From Jimgerdemannia flammicorona (lineage: Eukaryota > Mucoromycota > Endogonomycetes > Endogonales > Endogonaceae): DNA of 16,803 bases. The DNA lies in NCBI GenBank assembly GCA_003990745.1, contig RBNI01003038.1, forward strand, positions 1 to 16,803, in the 5' to 3' direction. Position 1 is the first letter of the stretch; each line of letters opens with the position of its first letter. The translations under genes and the position numbers were made by a program. The notes below the pieces were generated by a model, which did no database searches, was not told the origin of the DNA, and saw only the letters and a list, made by a program, of their open reading frames with translations. Positions 1-9,900 of the stretch are shown here, one piece after another.

Positions 1-51
1 AAAAAAAAAGGCGCTAAAGCTCAATCGACCGTAACTCCCACCGCCGCACAT

Positions 52-1734
52 TTAGCTGTAGCTCCTGCTCCTGCTCCTCCTGCCCCTTACAGTACGCTCC
101 CTAGACCTGCTGCGGCTGCGGCTGCGACGGCGCTCGCCCCCGCGGTAGCGGTCACGGCGCTTGTCGCCCATATACTCGCCGGGGGTTGGGGTATGCGGGC
201 GCTGGGTCATGGAGTAGTCGACGCGAATTTGACGGCCGTCGATTTCCTGGGAGTCAAAAGTATTTTTGAAATAGGGTCGGGGTCAGGTGGGAATAGCTCC
301 ATTCCGCTTAGCATGAGTTGTAGCCTAATCTGGATAAGTCAATATATGACCGGCGAGGATACTTACCAGTCCGTTGGTCTTGTTCCTCGCCAAAGTGGCT
401 TCATCCTGGTTCTTGAAGTAGACGAACCCGAAGCCGCGCGAACGGTTGCTCTGTCCACCGGCCGATAGGATTAGAGAGTATGATGAGTACACATGGCAAA
501 AGTATGTATCGAATTATCGGAAACACGCCACATTGTCCCCAGTCAAGCCGCAAAACTCACATATACTTTGATTTCAACTTACTCTATGATCATAAACAAT
601 CGTCACCCTATTCAATTCTCCGTATTTTTCCATGATATCCTCCAGATCGCGCTCGCGGGTGCGCAGCGACAACCCGAAGACGCCAAGGACGCGACTGGGT
701 TCGACCTGGTCCTGTTAACCATCCACGGCCCAGACAAGGAGCATAGGGGGGTGGAAAGTTAGCTTCGACGCGAAAACGGAGGTCAAATTCGGGGTAACCC
801 GAGATTTGGGAATCAAGGAATCAAAGAGATGGGTTGTAGACTTGCTTGAGAACCACTGACCCTGTTCTGGCCACGTTCGCGATCGCGGTTGGATCCTCCG
901 CCGCCACCACGTCGCGGCGGCGGGCTGCGGGAGACCCTGTTGTATAGGATGCAATGAGGGAAAGAATGGTTATACGTCGGTAAAAATATTCGAAGTTATT
1001 TTTTTGGCGGATCTGTGTCTAGATCCAAGAGCGCTCCAGAAAATCCATCCATCGTCGAGGAAATGCTAGCCGTCAGCGTGTCCGTCATCTTTTCGTCTCG
1101 CCGATTCCAGCCAAATCATCCGCCACCCCCATTTGTCGAAAATATTCAAAACAACACACTACCTCTTAGAAGAGCGACGCTGCGGGCTACGCGAATAGGA
1201 AAGAGAACGATGCCTAGCAGGCCCCACGGAAAGGGACAACAAAAGCGTCGGGGGAAGGGAGGTGGAAGGATGGAAGGAGGAAGGGGGATGGAGGGGCAAG
1301 AGGGTTGCTTCGTGTGAGAGCTTGCGCTTCTGTGAGCTTGTTCATCTTGAGCCCTTGCAACTTTGCATTTTCCCTTCTGCTTCGTCTTCGTTAGTCTTGT
1401 CGCCTTCTCCTTCTTCCCCAAGAGTATCCTTCCTTCCTTCCGTTCTTCCTTCCGTTCTTCCTTCCGTTTGCGGCCTTTTTCCCCCGGTCCCTTGGCTTCC
1501 GACTTGTCTTGCCTTGCCCCAGAAAACGTCTTGTACTTGACAAGTTGCTCTTGTGTTTTTGTTAACAAGAAACTTGCAAAGATTCTGTTGGTGCCCGTGC
1601 TTCAGGGCCATGCAAACATGTATCTTCGGACGTGATAATGCTGATCCCGGCTTCTACATTGGTTTCGACTCGGCAAAGTTGAATACCTGCTTTTGCAGCC
1701 AGGTGTGCGTGTGCGTGTGTGTGTGTGCGTGTGC

Positions 1735-1767
<33 letters not shown>

Positions 1768-2407
1768 GATGGTGAATGGTGGAGATCCAACAGCGTGAGT
1801 GGAGGTTGCTCTCGCCTGATGAGCGAGGTTTGAGTGGCGCACGGAAACATGAGCTGTAAGTCGGCGCCGTTGCGACACGGAGGTGTTGCAAGGCGAGGTG
1901 TGCGTCCAGCTTTGAGGGTGATAATGGAATTTGTGGCTGTAGCGGGGATGACGACTCGAAGAAAGGGCCGACAAGCCCAATCTTCCGCATGATCCTCGAA
2001 ACTAGACTAATATCTGAACCGACGGAACGGAAAAAGGCAGTTCTAGACCACACTCATGCTTCCTTACCTCCTCCTCCTATCCCTATCCCTATCCCTAGAC
2101 CTGGACCGGCTGGGGCTCCTGCGCCTCCTCTCGTTGCCGGTCCCACGCGACGATCCGGCAGCATAACGCGACCTGCGATCCCTGACATCCCTGGAGCGCG
2201 AGCGTGAGCGCGAATGCGAGCCGGAGCGGGAGCTGGGAGAGCGAGAGCGACGATCGTCCTTGGGGACGTCGTCGCCGACAGTAGGCATGGGTTCGACGTT
2301 TTCCTTGATGAAGGGGGAAGAGTGAGTGAGTGATCTCTGTGTGTCATAGTGAGGAGAATAAGGGTGAATAAAACTCCTACCTCGTGGATGATTACGTTCT
2401 GGTTCAT
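52..2407 (-). CDS. TRA2: Transformer-2-like SR splicing factor (RS-RRM-RS)
   Basis: Six exons on the minus strand: 2407-2381, 2303-2068, 924-861, 711-583, 450-367 and 246-52, giving 244 aa; every intron is GT-AG and phases agree. Residues 10-87 are an Arg/Ser-rich RS domain, 94-98 a short Gly run, 117-192 an RRM with RNP2 LGVFGL (118-123) and RNP1 RGFGFVYF (157-164). The linker [12 protein letters not shown] (196-207) is diagnostic of Tra2 proteins, and a second RS tail ends in RSRSRSYS. Members bind GAA-rich RNA in the nucleus and promote exon inclusion. The start was chosen because exon 1 (MNQNVIIHE) joins exon 2 in frame. Intron 2 (2067-925, 1143 nt) is much longer than the others (77-149 nt) and holds microsatellites, a GAA-rich block and a possible in-frame microexon. 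Exon 3 and the exon 4 acceptor (CAGGACCAG, two usable AGs six bases apart) are the least certain boundaries. The gene is divergent from FCF1. Confidence 0.9.
1163..1186 (-). other. Candidate 24-nt cassette microexon of the Tra2-like gene
   Basis: On the minus strand a pyrimidine-rich tract leads to GCGTAG at 1187, followed by 24 nt and donor GTAGTG at 1162. The segment is a multiple of three and, entered in phase 2 as intron 2 requires, reads S-P-Q-R-R-S-S-K without a stop and leaves in phase 2. The Arg/Ser content fits the RS domain it would extend (252 aa instead of 244). The donor is only moderate, so this may be chance. Confidence 0.3.
1370..1464 (-). promoter_or_regulatory. GAA-rich block, candidate Tra2 binding region
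   Basis: Read on the coding strand of the Tra2-like gene, this 95-nt stretch holds sixteen GAA triplets, including repeats of the form GGAAGGAAGAAC and GGGGAAGAAGGAGAAGG. Tra2 proteins bind GAA/AGAA sequences, and mammalian TRA2B controls its own level through a GAA-rich exon. Self-regulation here is inference; part of the block could simply be a GGAA microsatellite. Confidence 0.4.
1702..1766. repeat. GT/GC microsatellite joined to a T31 tract
   Basis: An alternating GTGTGCGTGTG-type repeat (about 1702-1735) runs straight into 31 T (1736-1766). It lies in intron 2 of the Tra2-like gene, where the coding strand reads A31 followed by CA/CG repeats. Confidence 0.9.
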
Positions 2408-2594
2408 AGTTGTGAGTTAGGACAAAGTGACAGGATGGCGGTGGGCGCGGGAGTGTTTGTTTATGGAGAGCTGATGGCGTCAAAAAAAAAATTGGTTCAC
2501 TGCATCACCCGAATCCATGTGACCCCCCCCCAAAAAAGGTTGATAAACACTCCCAACATTTTTTGTATCTTTCTTTTTGGGCTTGCACAGACGA
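2408..2594. promoter_or_regulatory. Shared divergent promoter region, Tra2-like / FCF1
   Basis: Only 187 bp separate the two start codons, which face away from each other. The interval contains TGGCGTCA (2474-2481), one base from the CRE-type palindrome found in the two ribosomal protein promoters, plus A9 and C9 runs. No clear TATA box is seen. A bidirectional promoter serving a splicing factor and a ribosome-biogenesis factor is likely from the spacing. Confidence 0.6.
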
Positions 2595-3244
2595 ATGGTG
2601 AGTTTGATAAGAATTGCTCCGGCACATTCTGGGAACACCGCATTTGGGCGTTGAGCCTACGTACGTTAAACTAACCGTGGACCATTTCAGGGTAAAGCAA
2701 AAAAGACCAGAAAGTTCGCAGAGGTGAAGCGAATGATCAACCCGAAGGATGCACGTCTGTGAGTAATACACTATTAGCTTGAGGACAGAGAAAGAAACCG
2801 GGAAGAACTCTGGTCTTTAGACGACATAGTGTATCATCTCCTTGCTGACCTTAGACCTCGTATGCCCGTCGCGGCCAACTTTACAACAGAAAGGAAAATA
2901 AAGAGAAACTGAAAAAGAGAGAGGAAGAGAGAGAGAAGCAAGTCGTTAACCATATGTAAGTCGTCGTCTTTGCCATAAAGTTCCAGCCCCTAAATCAAGC
3001 TCTTTAAGTGAGAACAGGTCAACCTTAGTACAGTTCAATGCATTTTCCTTACGAAATCCCATCATGATGTGTTCCCATCGACATAGTCCGCAGGTCGCCT
3101 CCTCGCTCTTCTTCAAGTACAACGAGGCCCTCGGCCCCCCCTATCACGTCCTTGTCGACACCAATTTCATCAACTTCTCGATTCAAAACAAGTTGGAACT
3201 CGTCAAGTCTATGATGGATTGTCTGTACGCCAAGTGTGCGTTTC

Positions 3245-3283
<39 letters not shown>

Positions 3284-3805
3284 GGGAGGGGGAGGAATGT
3301 GTATGTGGAGGATTGTGTCCGTTTGCCTATGAGTCGAATGAACATGCATCTTATGGTCCTCCATCAACTGCCTCTCTTACCTTTCACTTCTGCTTTACAA
3401 TCCCGCTTACCAGCCATCCCTTGCATTACCGACTGCGTCATGGCCGAGCTCGAGAAGCTAGGTCCCAAGTACCGCATCGCGCTCCGGTAGGCACCCCAAC
3501 GTACCTATTGCCATCCTTGCCAACAATCCGAACCACATCTCAATCTCCACTTCTACGCCCACGCCTCCCTTCCTAGCATCGCGCGCGACCCTCGCTTCGA
3601 GCGGCTCCCTTGCTCGCACAAAGGCACCTACGCGGACGACTGCCTCGTCCAACGCGTGATGCAGCACAAGTGCTACATGGTCGCCACGTGCGATCGCGAC
3701 CTCAAGCGTCGCATACGAAAGATCCCGGGGATACCCATCATGTACATTGCGAGCAGGAAGTATGCCGTCGAGAGGTTGCCCGAGCTAGGCGCGAATGCGT
3801 TCTAG
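2595..3805 (+). CDS. FCF1: FCF1, PIN-domain small-subunit rRNA processing factor
   Basis: Six exons: 2595-2597, 2691-2758, 2890-2955, 3087-3235, 3414-3486 and 3577-3805; 195 aa, close to the 198 aa of human FCF1. Exon 1 codes only for the start Met. Residues 1-24 ([16 protein letters not shown]...) match the family start; 25-45 are a charged Lys/Glu segment coded by a GA-rich repeat. The PIN domain follows, with VDTNFINF (69-76), [14 protein letters not shown] (99-112), THK-type [11 protein letters not shown] (136-146) and [11 protein letters not shown] (156-166). Acidic residues D70, E107, D141 and D159 sit at usual PIN positions. FCF1/Utp24 is a nucleolar SSU processome component that cuts the pre-rRNA around 18S. 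The exon 4/5 junction makes residue 96 Ser where most homologues have Cys (AKC-IPCITDC). Intron 4 carries T32 starting 12 nt after the donor. Confidence 0.95.
2766..2834 (+). repeat. 9-bp inverted repeat in FCF1 intron 2
   Basis: ATACACTAT at 2766-2774 and its exact complement ATAGTGTAT at 2826-2834 lie 51 nt apart in a 131-nt intron. The first arm is just after the donor (GTGAGT at 2759) and the second ends before the likely branch region, CTGAC near 2845. Pairing would loop out the middle of the intron. Confidence 0.5.
3248..3279 (+). repeat. T32 tract in FCF1 intron 4
   Basis: Uninterrupted run of 32 T beginning 12 nt after the 5' splice site (GTGCGT at 3236). It is on the sense strand, so the pre-mRNA would carry a long U run directly after the U1 site. 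Confidence 0.9.
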
Positions 3806-3889
3806 GCACAATGGTGAATAGTAGTTTGGGGACGGAGGCAGTGAGTAAGCGATTGGGGACAGGGGGTTGAAAAGAGAAGAATGATGGTG

Positions 3890-3926
<37 letters not shown>

Positions 3927-3955
3927 CAACATTCAACTGCACATTTTTATTTGTA

Positions 3956-3961
3956 AATAAA
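3956..3961 (+). terminator. Poly(A) signal, FCF1
   Basis: AATAAA about 150 bp after the FCF1 stop, in an AT-rich context and after the A36 run. The A run is upstream of the signal, so it is genomic and not a cleavage-site tail. Confidence 0.5.
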
Positions 3962-4053
3962 TAGAACTCCATGTGTTCTCGTCATACGACTCCATATTGT
4001 GCTCAATTCTCTGTTTGCATGCTGTCGTGTTGTTGGGCCATTGTACAATTGCG

Positions 4054-4117
4054 ATGACGTCACCGATTTAAAAATCGATAAGTTACCGATGCAGTAATGG
4101 ATGGGACCTTCTCTTTT
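4054..4117 (+). promoter_or_regulatory. RPL38 promoter elements: CRE palindrome and pyrimidine start tract
   Basis: ATGACGTCAC at 4054-4063 (core TGACGTCA 4055-4062) lies about 80 bp before the start codon. CCTTCTCTTTT at 4107-4117 is a TOP-like pyrimidine tract of the sort found at ribosomal protein transcription starts. RPL18 has the same pair of elements in the same order. Confidence 0.5.
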
Positions 4118-4143
4118 GCGACCACGGTATCTTGTTCTTCAAC

Positions 4144-4998
4144 ATGGTGTGTATGACAAGTCATCGTGCATCGTATTTGGAAGGTTTGGGATCAGGATCC
4201 ATGCGAGAGAAGAATGGATGATTGGGATTTTGGATGGGCTGGTGGGTAGAACGGCTGATGGTTGGATGGCAGGGAAGGGACCATGCGACGCAAATTGGTG
4301 TAGAATGAACATCGACATTCATGAAGTCACCCTCATCACCATCCTTGGCGAACCACACCAATCACTATTGACTCGGACGTTTACTCCAAGTCACTCATTT
4401 TCTGCTTCCAACTCTCTTATTGTCATACTCAGCCCAAGCAAGTCCAAGACATTAAGCAATTCCTCGAAATTGCGCGGAGGAAGGACGCCCAGTGTACATA
4501 TTACTTCCCTTTCTTCCGTGTTTGTTGAGTATGGTCGCCCCTTTCGTGGCCGTACTACTATCAGTGAGGTGCAAGACATCCACGCGACGCATCGTAGTCA
4601 AACTTCCCTCTAACTCCTGTACCCTCTCACCTGTACGTTCACAGCCGCCCGTATCAAGAAGAACGCCAAGGAAGTCAAGTTCAAGGTCAGGTGCTCCCGC
4701 TACCTGTACACTCTCGTCATCAAGGATGCCGAGAAGGCGGAGAAGCTGAAGCAGTCCCTTCCTCCGGGTAGGTTTATTTCGGGTTGGTCGATGGAGTGGA
4801 AAAGGTTTGTGGGTGTGGATGTGATGGCCGAATCGCGTAGGTTGGGCTATTTGGTCTAGGATTTGCAACACTGTTTTGCCGAGAGGGTGGAGGCGTGGAA
4901 GATGATGGAATGTTGAGGTTGTGACCTAGTCGAGTTATGTTACACTATTGACATTATTCCACTATTCTCACCCAGGTCTCGCCGTCAAGAACATCTAA
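4144..4998 (+). CDS. RPL38: 60S ribosomal protein eL38
   Basis: Four exons: 4144-4146, 4433-4493, 4645-4767 and 4976-4998; 69 aa, the normal length for eL38. The first exon is only the ATG, followed at once by the donor GTGTGT. The protein reads [20 protein letters not shown] near the N terminus, then [23 protein letters not shown] and the family hallmark [16 protein letters not shown], ending in KNI. It is a structural protein of the large ribosomal subunit in the cytoplasm. Splice phases (0, 1, 1) agree throughout and each exon matches eL38 without gaps. Intron 1 (286 nt) is GGATGG-rich and has a small inverted repeat just after the donor; introns 2 and 3 are 151 and 208 nt. Confidence 0.97.
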
Positions 4999-5014
4999 AC
5001 TTTTGTACGATTTC

Positions 5015-5020
5015 AATAAA
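5015..5020 (+). terminator. Poly(A) signal, RPL38
   Basis: AATAAA 17 bp after the RPL38 stop codon, within TTTCAATAAAATTGC. The 3' UTR is therefore very short. Confidence 0.7.
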
Positions 5021-5700
5021 ATTGCATGGGCGCCATACTACCGCATATTCGTGATGACGAGAGCCCCTTCTTTCCTGAGCACATGGCTTGACGATTCTGT
5101 TGACCCACGAGAGAATCTGGTGGAGGGATGAATAGGGTTGGGTCGATTAAAGTGAGATTGATTATTAGAACGCCGTGTTGTTGGGATTGCCAGGTCGTAC
5201 TGTGTGCCGTTGGTCGGATCGCTATTGTAGGTCTCGGTTTCTGCGCGTGCAAACACATCTTGGACATTGTTAATGTGGGCAGAATTGTGCACTTGACAAA
5301 AGCAGCGCATAAATGCATCAAGCCTTGGTACAGAAGAGCATTTCCATTTCCAGATTGGCGCCTCAATTATAAGGGGAGACAAGCAATCGCAGCAGCAGTG
5401 GCATTATTAGTTCGAATAGTGTCATGCAAAGGCAACCAAGCGACAACAACAGCGATGGATTGGAACAGAAGAAGAATTCAGAAATCGAAAAGACACCATC
5501 AGAGCGTTGCTGTGCGTTCAGGTCCTCGATTCCCGTACCTGTTACGCATCTCATTTTTTGGAACTTGAGCTCGCAATGGTCTGAGAAATTGGTTTCCTTC
5601 ACAACAGCTATATCTGACAGTACTCTGGTTATAGGTCAAGACTTTTGGGTTCGATTACTGTTAGCCTTTTGGTATATATTTGTTATGCTTGAAAAATTGT
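5021..5700. other. Spacer without a recognised gene
   Basis: Mixed-composition DNA of about 680 bp. An open frame from 5424 on the plus strand starts MQRQPSDNNSDGLEQ and is hydrophilic at first, but it runs into AT-rich sequence and matches no family I know. Opposite-strand frames are equally open, so none is called. Confidence 0.5.
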
Positions 5701-6135
5701 ATTTATTTAATTGATAATATATAATAATCATGGTTTTAAGATTATTTACCATTTCTGCTATATCTGATCTGTCTATTTTAAATCAGTACATATTAAAGTA
5801 GAGTTATTAGAATGAAAGTAATTTTTATTATAAAAATATAAATAAATAATTAAAATAACAGAATATATTTATATTTCAAATAAATAACTATTAATAAAAA
5901 GCTATATAATATTTGGTTTTAACTTTTAAATTAATTAATTATATAAATAATATAATTATTTAATATTATTTAATATAAAATTATTATTTGAATTGAATAT
6001 AGTAAGAAATAGTTAAATATTATATTATAATATTGATCAATAATTTCAAATAAATGGTTTAAAATTAATAATTATAAAATAAATAATAATTTATAATTTT
6101 TATAATAGTTAATAGTTAATGTATACATTTCTTAT
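5700..6135. other. AT-rich island 1
   Basis: About 435 bp made almost only of A and T, full of TAATAATTATA-like motifs, ending sharply at a G10 run (6143-6152). No credible coding frame. It could be a decayed mobile element, mitochondrial DNA inserted in the nucleus, or a composition-biased relic; the sequence alone does not decide. Confidence 0.7.
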
Positions 6136-6690
6136 CTTTTAAGGGGGGGGGGAGGGTTTCTGTAATGCTAGTTTACAGATTTGTAATGTCTGGGTGATCC
6201 ACGCCATTGCTCATTTCGAATATTATTTTAACACATATCTACTTAAGATAAAGGAGAGTTATACAGACCTTTCTTGAGCCATTCGTCGTCTTCAGTGGAC
6301 TTTCCGCTGTTCATCCAACCAAGCGAAGTATCCCGACAACACCGCATGATTCACTATATGAATTAGGGATGTGCCCTCTTCGTTTTGTTAAATGCCATCC
6401 AATTTAAATGAGTCAGCAAGCAGCAGACGACTTATTTATCACGTTTCGAGAGACGATCAGGAGAGGATCTGCAAACGAATTATGTAAGTAATCGACCGCT
6501 CGAAATCACATTGCCGATCTTCGAAAGATGGAAACTAGAGTTCTGAATTCCTCAACTTTGATAAGAATTACGCCATCACGAATTTGAATTTAGTAGGATC
6601 GGCGGATGACGTAATGGAGGTGGGATTTTGCGCCATGCCAGCATCGCATATATATGCCTATACGCTCCATCTGACAATACCGGCCAGCTC
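6136..6690. other. Spacer between AT island and carbonic anhydrase relic
   Basis: Starts with a G10 run. Short minus-strand stretches look codon-like in two frames (about 6275-6350: GWMNSGKSTEDDEWLKKG in one, SGYFAWLDEQRKVH in another), but neither continues nor is recognised. Confidence 0.4.
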
Positions 6691-6911
6691 ATCAAACATG
6701 ACTGTATTGATGAATTTGTTGCCGCCAATAACTAATACGTGGCCAAGTTTAATAAGGGGGCCTTGCCGTTGCCTCCTTGTCGCAAGGTGGCCGTCCTGGT
6801 CTGTATCTGCCCTTCTCCGATTTGGAGCAGAGCGTGCGCGACGACGTCAATATTCTGATCAAGGGTTTTGTGTACAACGTGAAGACTGGCAAGATCAACT
6901 CCGTCGAGTGA
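6691..6911 (+). pseudogene. Beta-carbonic anhydrase pseudogene with internal deletion
   Basis: From 6691 one frame reads IDEFVAANN (from 6706), a TAA stop at 6733, then YVAKFNKGALPLPP and RKVAVLVC, matching the N-terminal part of fungal-type beta-carbonic anhydrases up to the first zinc Cys. Around 6801 the frame changes to SDLEQSVRDDVNIL, IKGFVYNVKTGKINSVE and a TGA at 6909-6911, matching the family's C-terminal end. The roughly 90-residue middle, including the Asp-Arg pair after the Cys and the His-X2-Cys zinc ligands, is missing, as are about ten residues before IKGF. AATAAA remains at 6961-6966. With a stop, a frameshift and no active site it cannot code for an enzyme that turns CO2 into bicarbonate. 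No intact copy is in the window. Confidence 0.75.
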
Positions 6912-9900
6912 ATGTAACTTTTGATGACATGCAATGTAAATTGTAATTACGAGTGGATTGAATAAACAATATTATAATGATGGCGTGACACCATGTCCAA
7001 ATCCCAAGATAAGCGATCGTTCTCTCCTTTCCTTACCCTTCAAGAAAGCTTGAGAATAAGCAGCTGACAATCGAGTGATGAGATGGAATCCGCCGTACTT
7101 TTAATCAGGAACTCGGTCATCACTGTTGTGACATTCCCTTTAACTAATCTTTCGGACTGTGTGGTTATATAACCTGGAAGGTCAGCTTATTAGATTCCTG
7201 CGATTTACATGTTGAGCGTCTGAAGTTACATTTTCGCCCCGCGTGGTTTATCGTCTAACTGATATTATAGTACAACACCATTCGAATACAATAAAGGCAA
7301 TCCAATAGATCTCGAACTTAAATATGGTATGCACTAATGTGCAGATGTCATCGATCAGCATTCGCATTTTACTTCAATAGAAGTATGTACATTGAATAAC
7401 AATGTCCAAGACCTCACTGTCATTGACTTATCCGTTCAATGGTATCCTGGTCCAGACATAGCGCATGCTGGCCGATCCAAACGAATGCGCGATACGAGAA
7501 ATTCCGTTACTTCTCGTGTACGAGTGAAATGTATTCTTAAAGTATAAAGTATATAAGCGGCGTGTTATGCTCGAAGATTTGCTATCATTTTTATTATAAT
7601 TATTATAATTATTTATTTTAATTTGTTTTTTCAGTATTTCCTAAAGTTTATGCATATCATCTGTTAACATGAAACTATCTGCGAATGCCAAATATTTACC
7701 CAAGCGAAAAGCGAATAATGCTGATCTTGGTATTGTTATTGTTCTGGTTATGAAATTTACCAAAATTCTCCTCGGCCTAAACCGCCCCTTTTATGACGAT
7801 ACAACATTAATATTGACAAGGTGAACCACGTTTCTCTCCCTGTTTTTCCTCCGATCGTTTTTTTCCCGGTGTTATAAGACCCATGACGCTACATAGCGGT
7901 CAATTTCGGCTGATGCTAGGTTCCCCGTATGCATATAATACACAAAGCTTGCTGGAGCTCGCAAAGTCATATTATTTTTTCACTCCGATGTCACCATTGT
8001 TCCCTGTCTTCCATGTCAACAAATCCGATTCGCTTCAGGTTGCAAACGGGAAAGAATGGTCTTCGACTTCGACACAGAGAACCTCGCAAACGCTCTAAAT
8101 GTGGTTCCTTTGAATTCATACACTTCATAGATAGTTCGCACCCAACCCCCCCCCCCCCCCTCTTTTTTTTTTTTTTTAAGATCCGCAAACAAAATATGAT
8201 AAGAACATTTACGCCATGTGCACAACAAATCGGATGACTTCTATATAATACTGACACATTTTGGCTCTGCCTGAAGTTTCTATTATACTTGTTGGAATAT
8301 TGCATGTGAAGAGCCTATAAAGCAGAGGTAAAATAACGTTTAATCTCCGGTTTGGTGGAGCCTGTTGAAACTACCAAATCCCGGACACCTGGGGGTGGGG
8401 AGAGAAAGATGCAAATGCAGTGGCATATTATGCAATTTTAACCCATTGTATACAATGAAATATGCACTAATCAAAACCTTTCACGAAATGAAAATTGCCG
8501 TCGGAGTTGGTGAACCGCGTGCTGTTCAAAACTTGGAAATTACGATTTGTCGAAGGCTGGGGCATGAGGATGGCAAGCCAGAACCAGCCATCTCTGGCGG
8601 CATCTCAGAAATAAAACGAAGCACTTTGTTTCTTTCTAAAAATGAAAGATAAATATAAAATAAAAATAAAAACAGGTGAGATCGTAGTCTGAAGCACACT
8701 ATAGGGTATATACATTGAGAAGAAATAAATCCAGACCAAATATCGAGTCACCAGAGTTTTTCAAGTTAGCAACCACATATTCTAGACCAATATACCCTCG
8801 CTGCCCTTTTTTGGGGGGGGAGGTGGGAAGAGAGGTAAAGGGGTGTGAAGGGGAATATTCATTCCCAAATCTTTTTGCAATGAGCCCCAGGGTAAAAGTC
8901 TTAATATATTTTCTAAACTGACCCCCTAACAATCGTTCGTTTTTCCAGCTATTGCTTCGAGTCACCAACAAGGCATATGGCATGACATTAGCAACATGCT
9001 ATTTAGAATGTAATCCGTAACACCTCAATGACACTCAGCTGTCATGCTTGACTATGCACTTGTCATTTGATCGAAAGGGTCGGCGTTTCGTTCAAGAGAT
9101 TTTTCTTTTTTTTTTCAGGAGACGGGGGTAGATTGGTTATATAAGAAGTCATAAGCGCACTCACGGACACCCAACAGACCATATGTAGTCGAGTAGGCAC
9201 GCGAGCAGGAGTTGTGTAAATTCGGCTGAAACATGTTAAAACGGGTAACATACCCCTTTATTCCGGACCCCTTAGGATACGCCAAGGTCTTTTTTTTTAC
9301 ACATATACATACACAAAACCATATTGCCATTGACAGTTGCACTTAGTTCATGGCCGCTGAAATGGGATCTATACCTAGGGGGGTGTGGTTTTTTGAAAGT
9401 CACATATAGATTTGGCTGAATCTCGATCACAGATGATCGTCGCTAGACCAAGTTGAAGGGGGATACGTTATTAGCTGGTGCTCAAATGAAGCTCAAAAGC
9501 TGTTGTATCACCGTTGAACCCAGCGCATTTGTTCCATGATCTCAGTGCACCAAATAATTGCATAGTCTGCGGCTAGTGTTTGCGCCGTTCGCACCTCACA
9601 AGTATTTTTCGGCTATTTTAATCGATCTCCATTAAAGATCGCAAACTTTTTGTGCTCAATTAGCGATTTCTTTTTATCCTGCAATAGTCCAACCCAGAAT
9701 GTCCATTTCCATTTCCAGTGCTTCGCATTAAAGCGCCATCACGTGGTAATAACATTGTAATACACAGTCGATCCAGTAGTCTGGTGCTGGCAGACCCGTC
9801 GGATGCATCCTGCAACCGTCGCGCTCGAGAGCGCGAATGGAACCTGTGCAGTGATTGGAACGTGCTCACATGAAGGTACGCACATTTCGAAAAAGGGAGC

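Larger units (their letters stand above)
925..2067 (-). other. Long intron 2 of the Tra2-like gene
   Basis: Donor GTAAGG at 2067 and acceptor CCCGCAG ending at 925. On the coding strand it contains an A31 tract (plus-strand T at 1736-1766) next to a CA/CG-type repeat (plus GT repeat 1702-1735), a GAA-rich block (1464-1370), and a pyrimidine-rich stretch (about 1300-1215). A short exon candidate follows. No other protein domain is visible. SR-protein genes often carry regulated exons in such introns; whether this one does is not shown by sequence alone. Confidence 0.7.
3806..4143. other. FCF1-RPL38 intergenic region with A36 tract
   Basis: Holds the FCF1 3' flank: an A36 run at 3890-3925 and AATAAA at 3956-3961 within TTTGTAAATAAATAG. 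The RPL38 promoter then follows from about 4040. No gene is seen. Confidence 0.7.

Noticed and set aside
481..487. Perfect C-box ATGATGA suggesting a C/D snoRNA
   Set aside because: On the strand opposite to the host gene, and no D box or terminal stem at a suitable distance.
1810..1850. Hammerhead-ribozyme-like core (CTGATGA followed later by GAAAC)
   Set aside because: The segment between the two core motifs does not form a proper stem II and no stem I partner with a cleavage site is present; a plain CTCGC/GCGAG hairpin explains it.
1553..2053. Frames running through the GT repeat and T31/A31 tract
   Set aside because: They only cross microsatellite sequence, giving poly-Phe or poly-Lys with His-Thr repeats; they lie inside the Tra2-like intron.
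2074..2098. Telomere-like CCCTAT/CCCTAG repeats
   Set aside because: On the minus strand they code for the Arg-Asp repeat at the end of the Tra2-like RS exon, in frame with the rest of the protein.
5645..5662. tRNA B-box-like GGGTTCGATTACT
   Set aside because: No A box, T-arm pairing or acceptor stem around it.
7669..7824. 51-residue frame starting MKLSANAKYLPKRK
   Set aside because: Short, no recognised family, ordinary chance length in this spacer.
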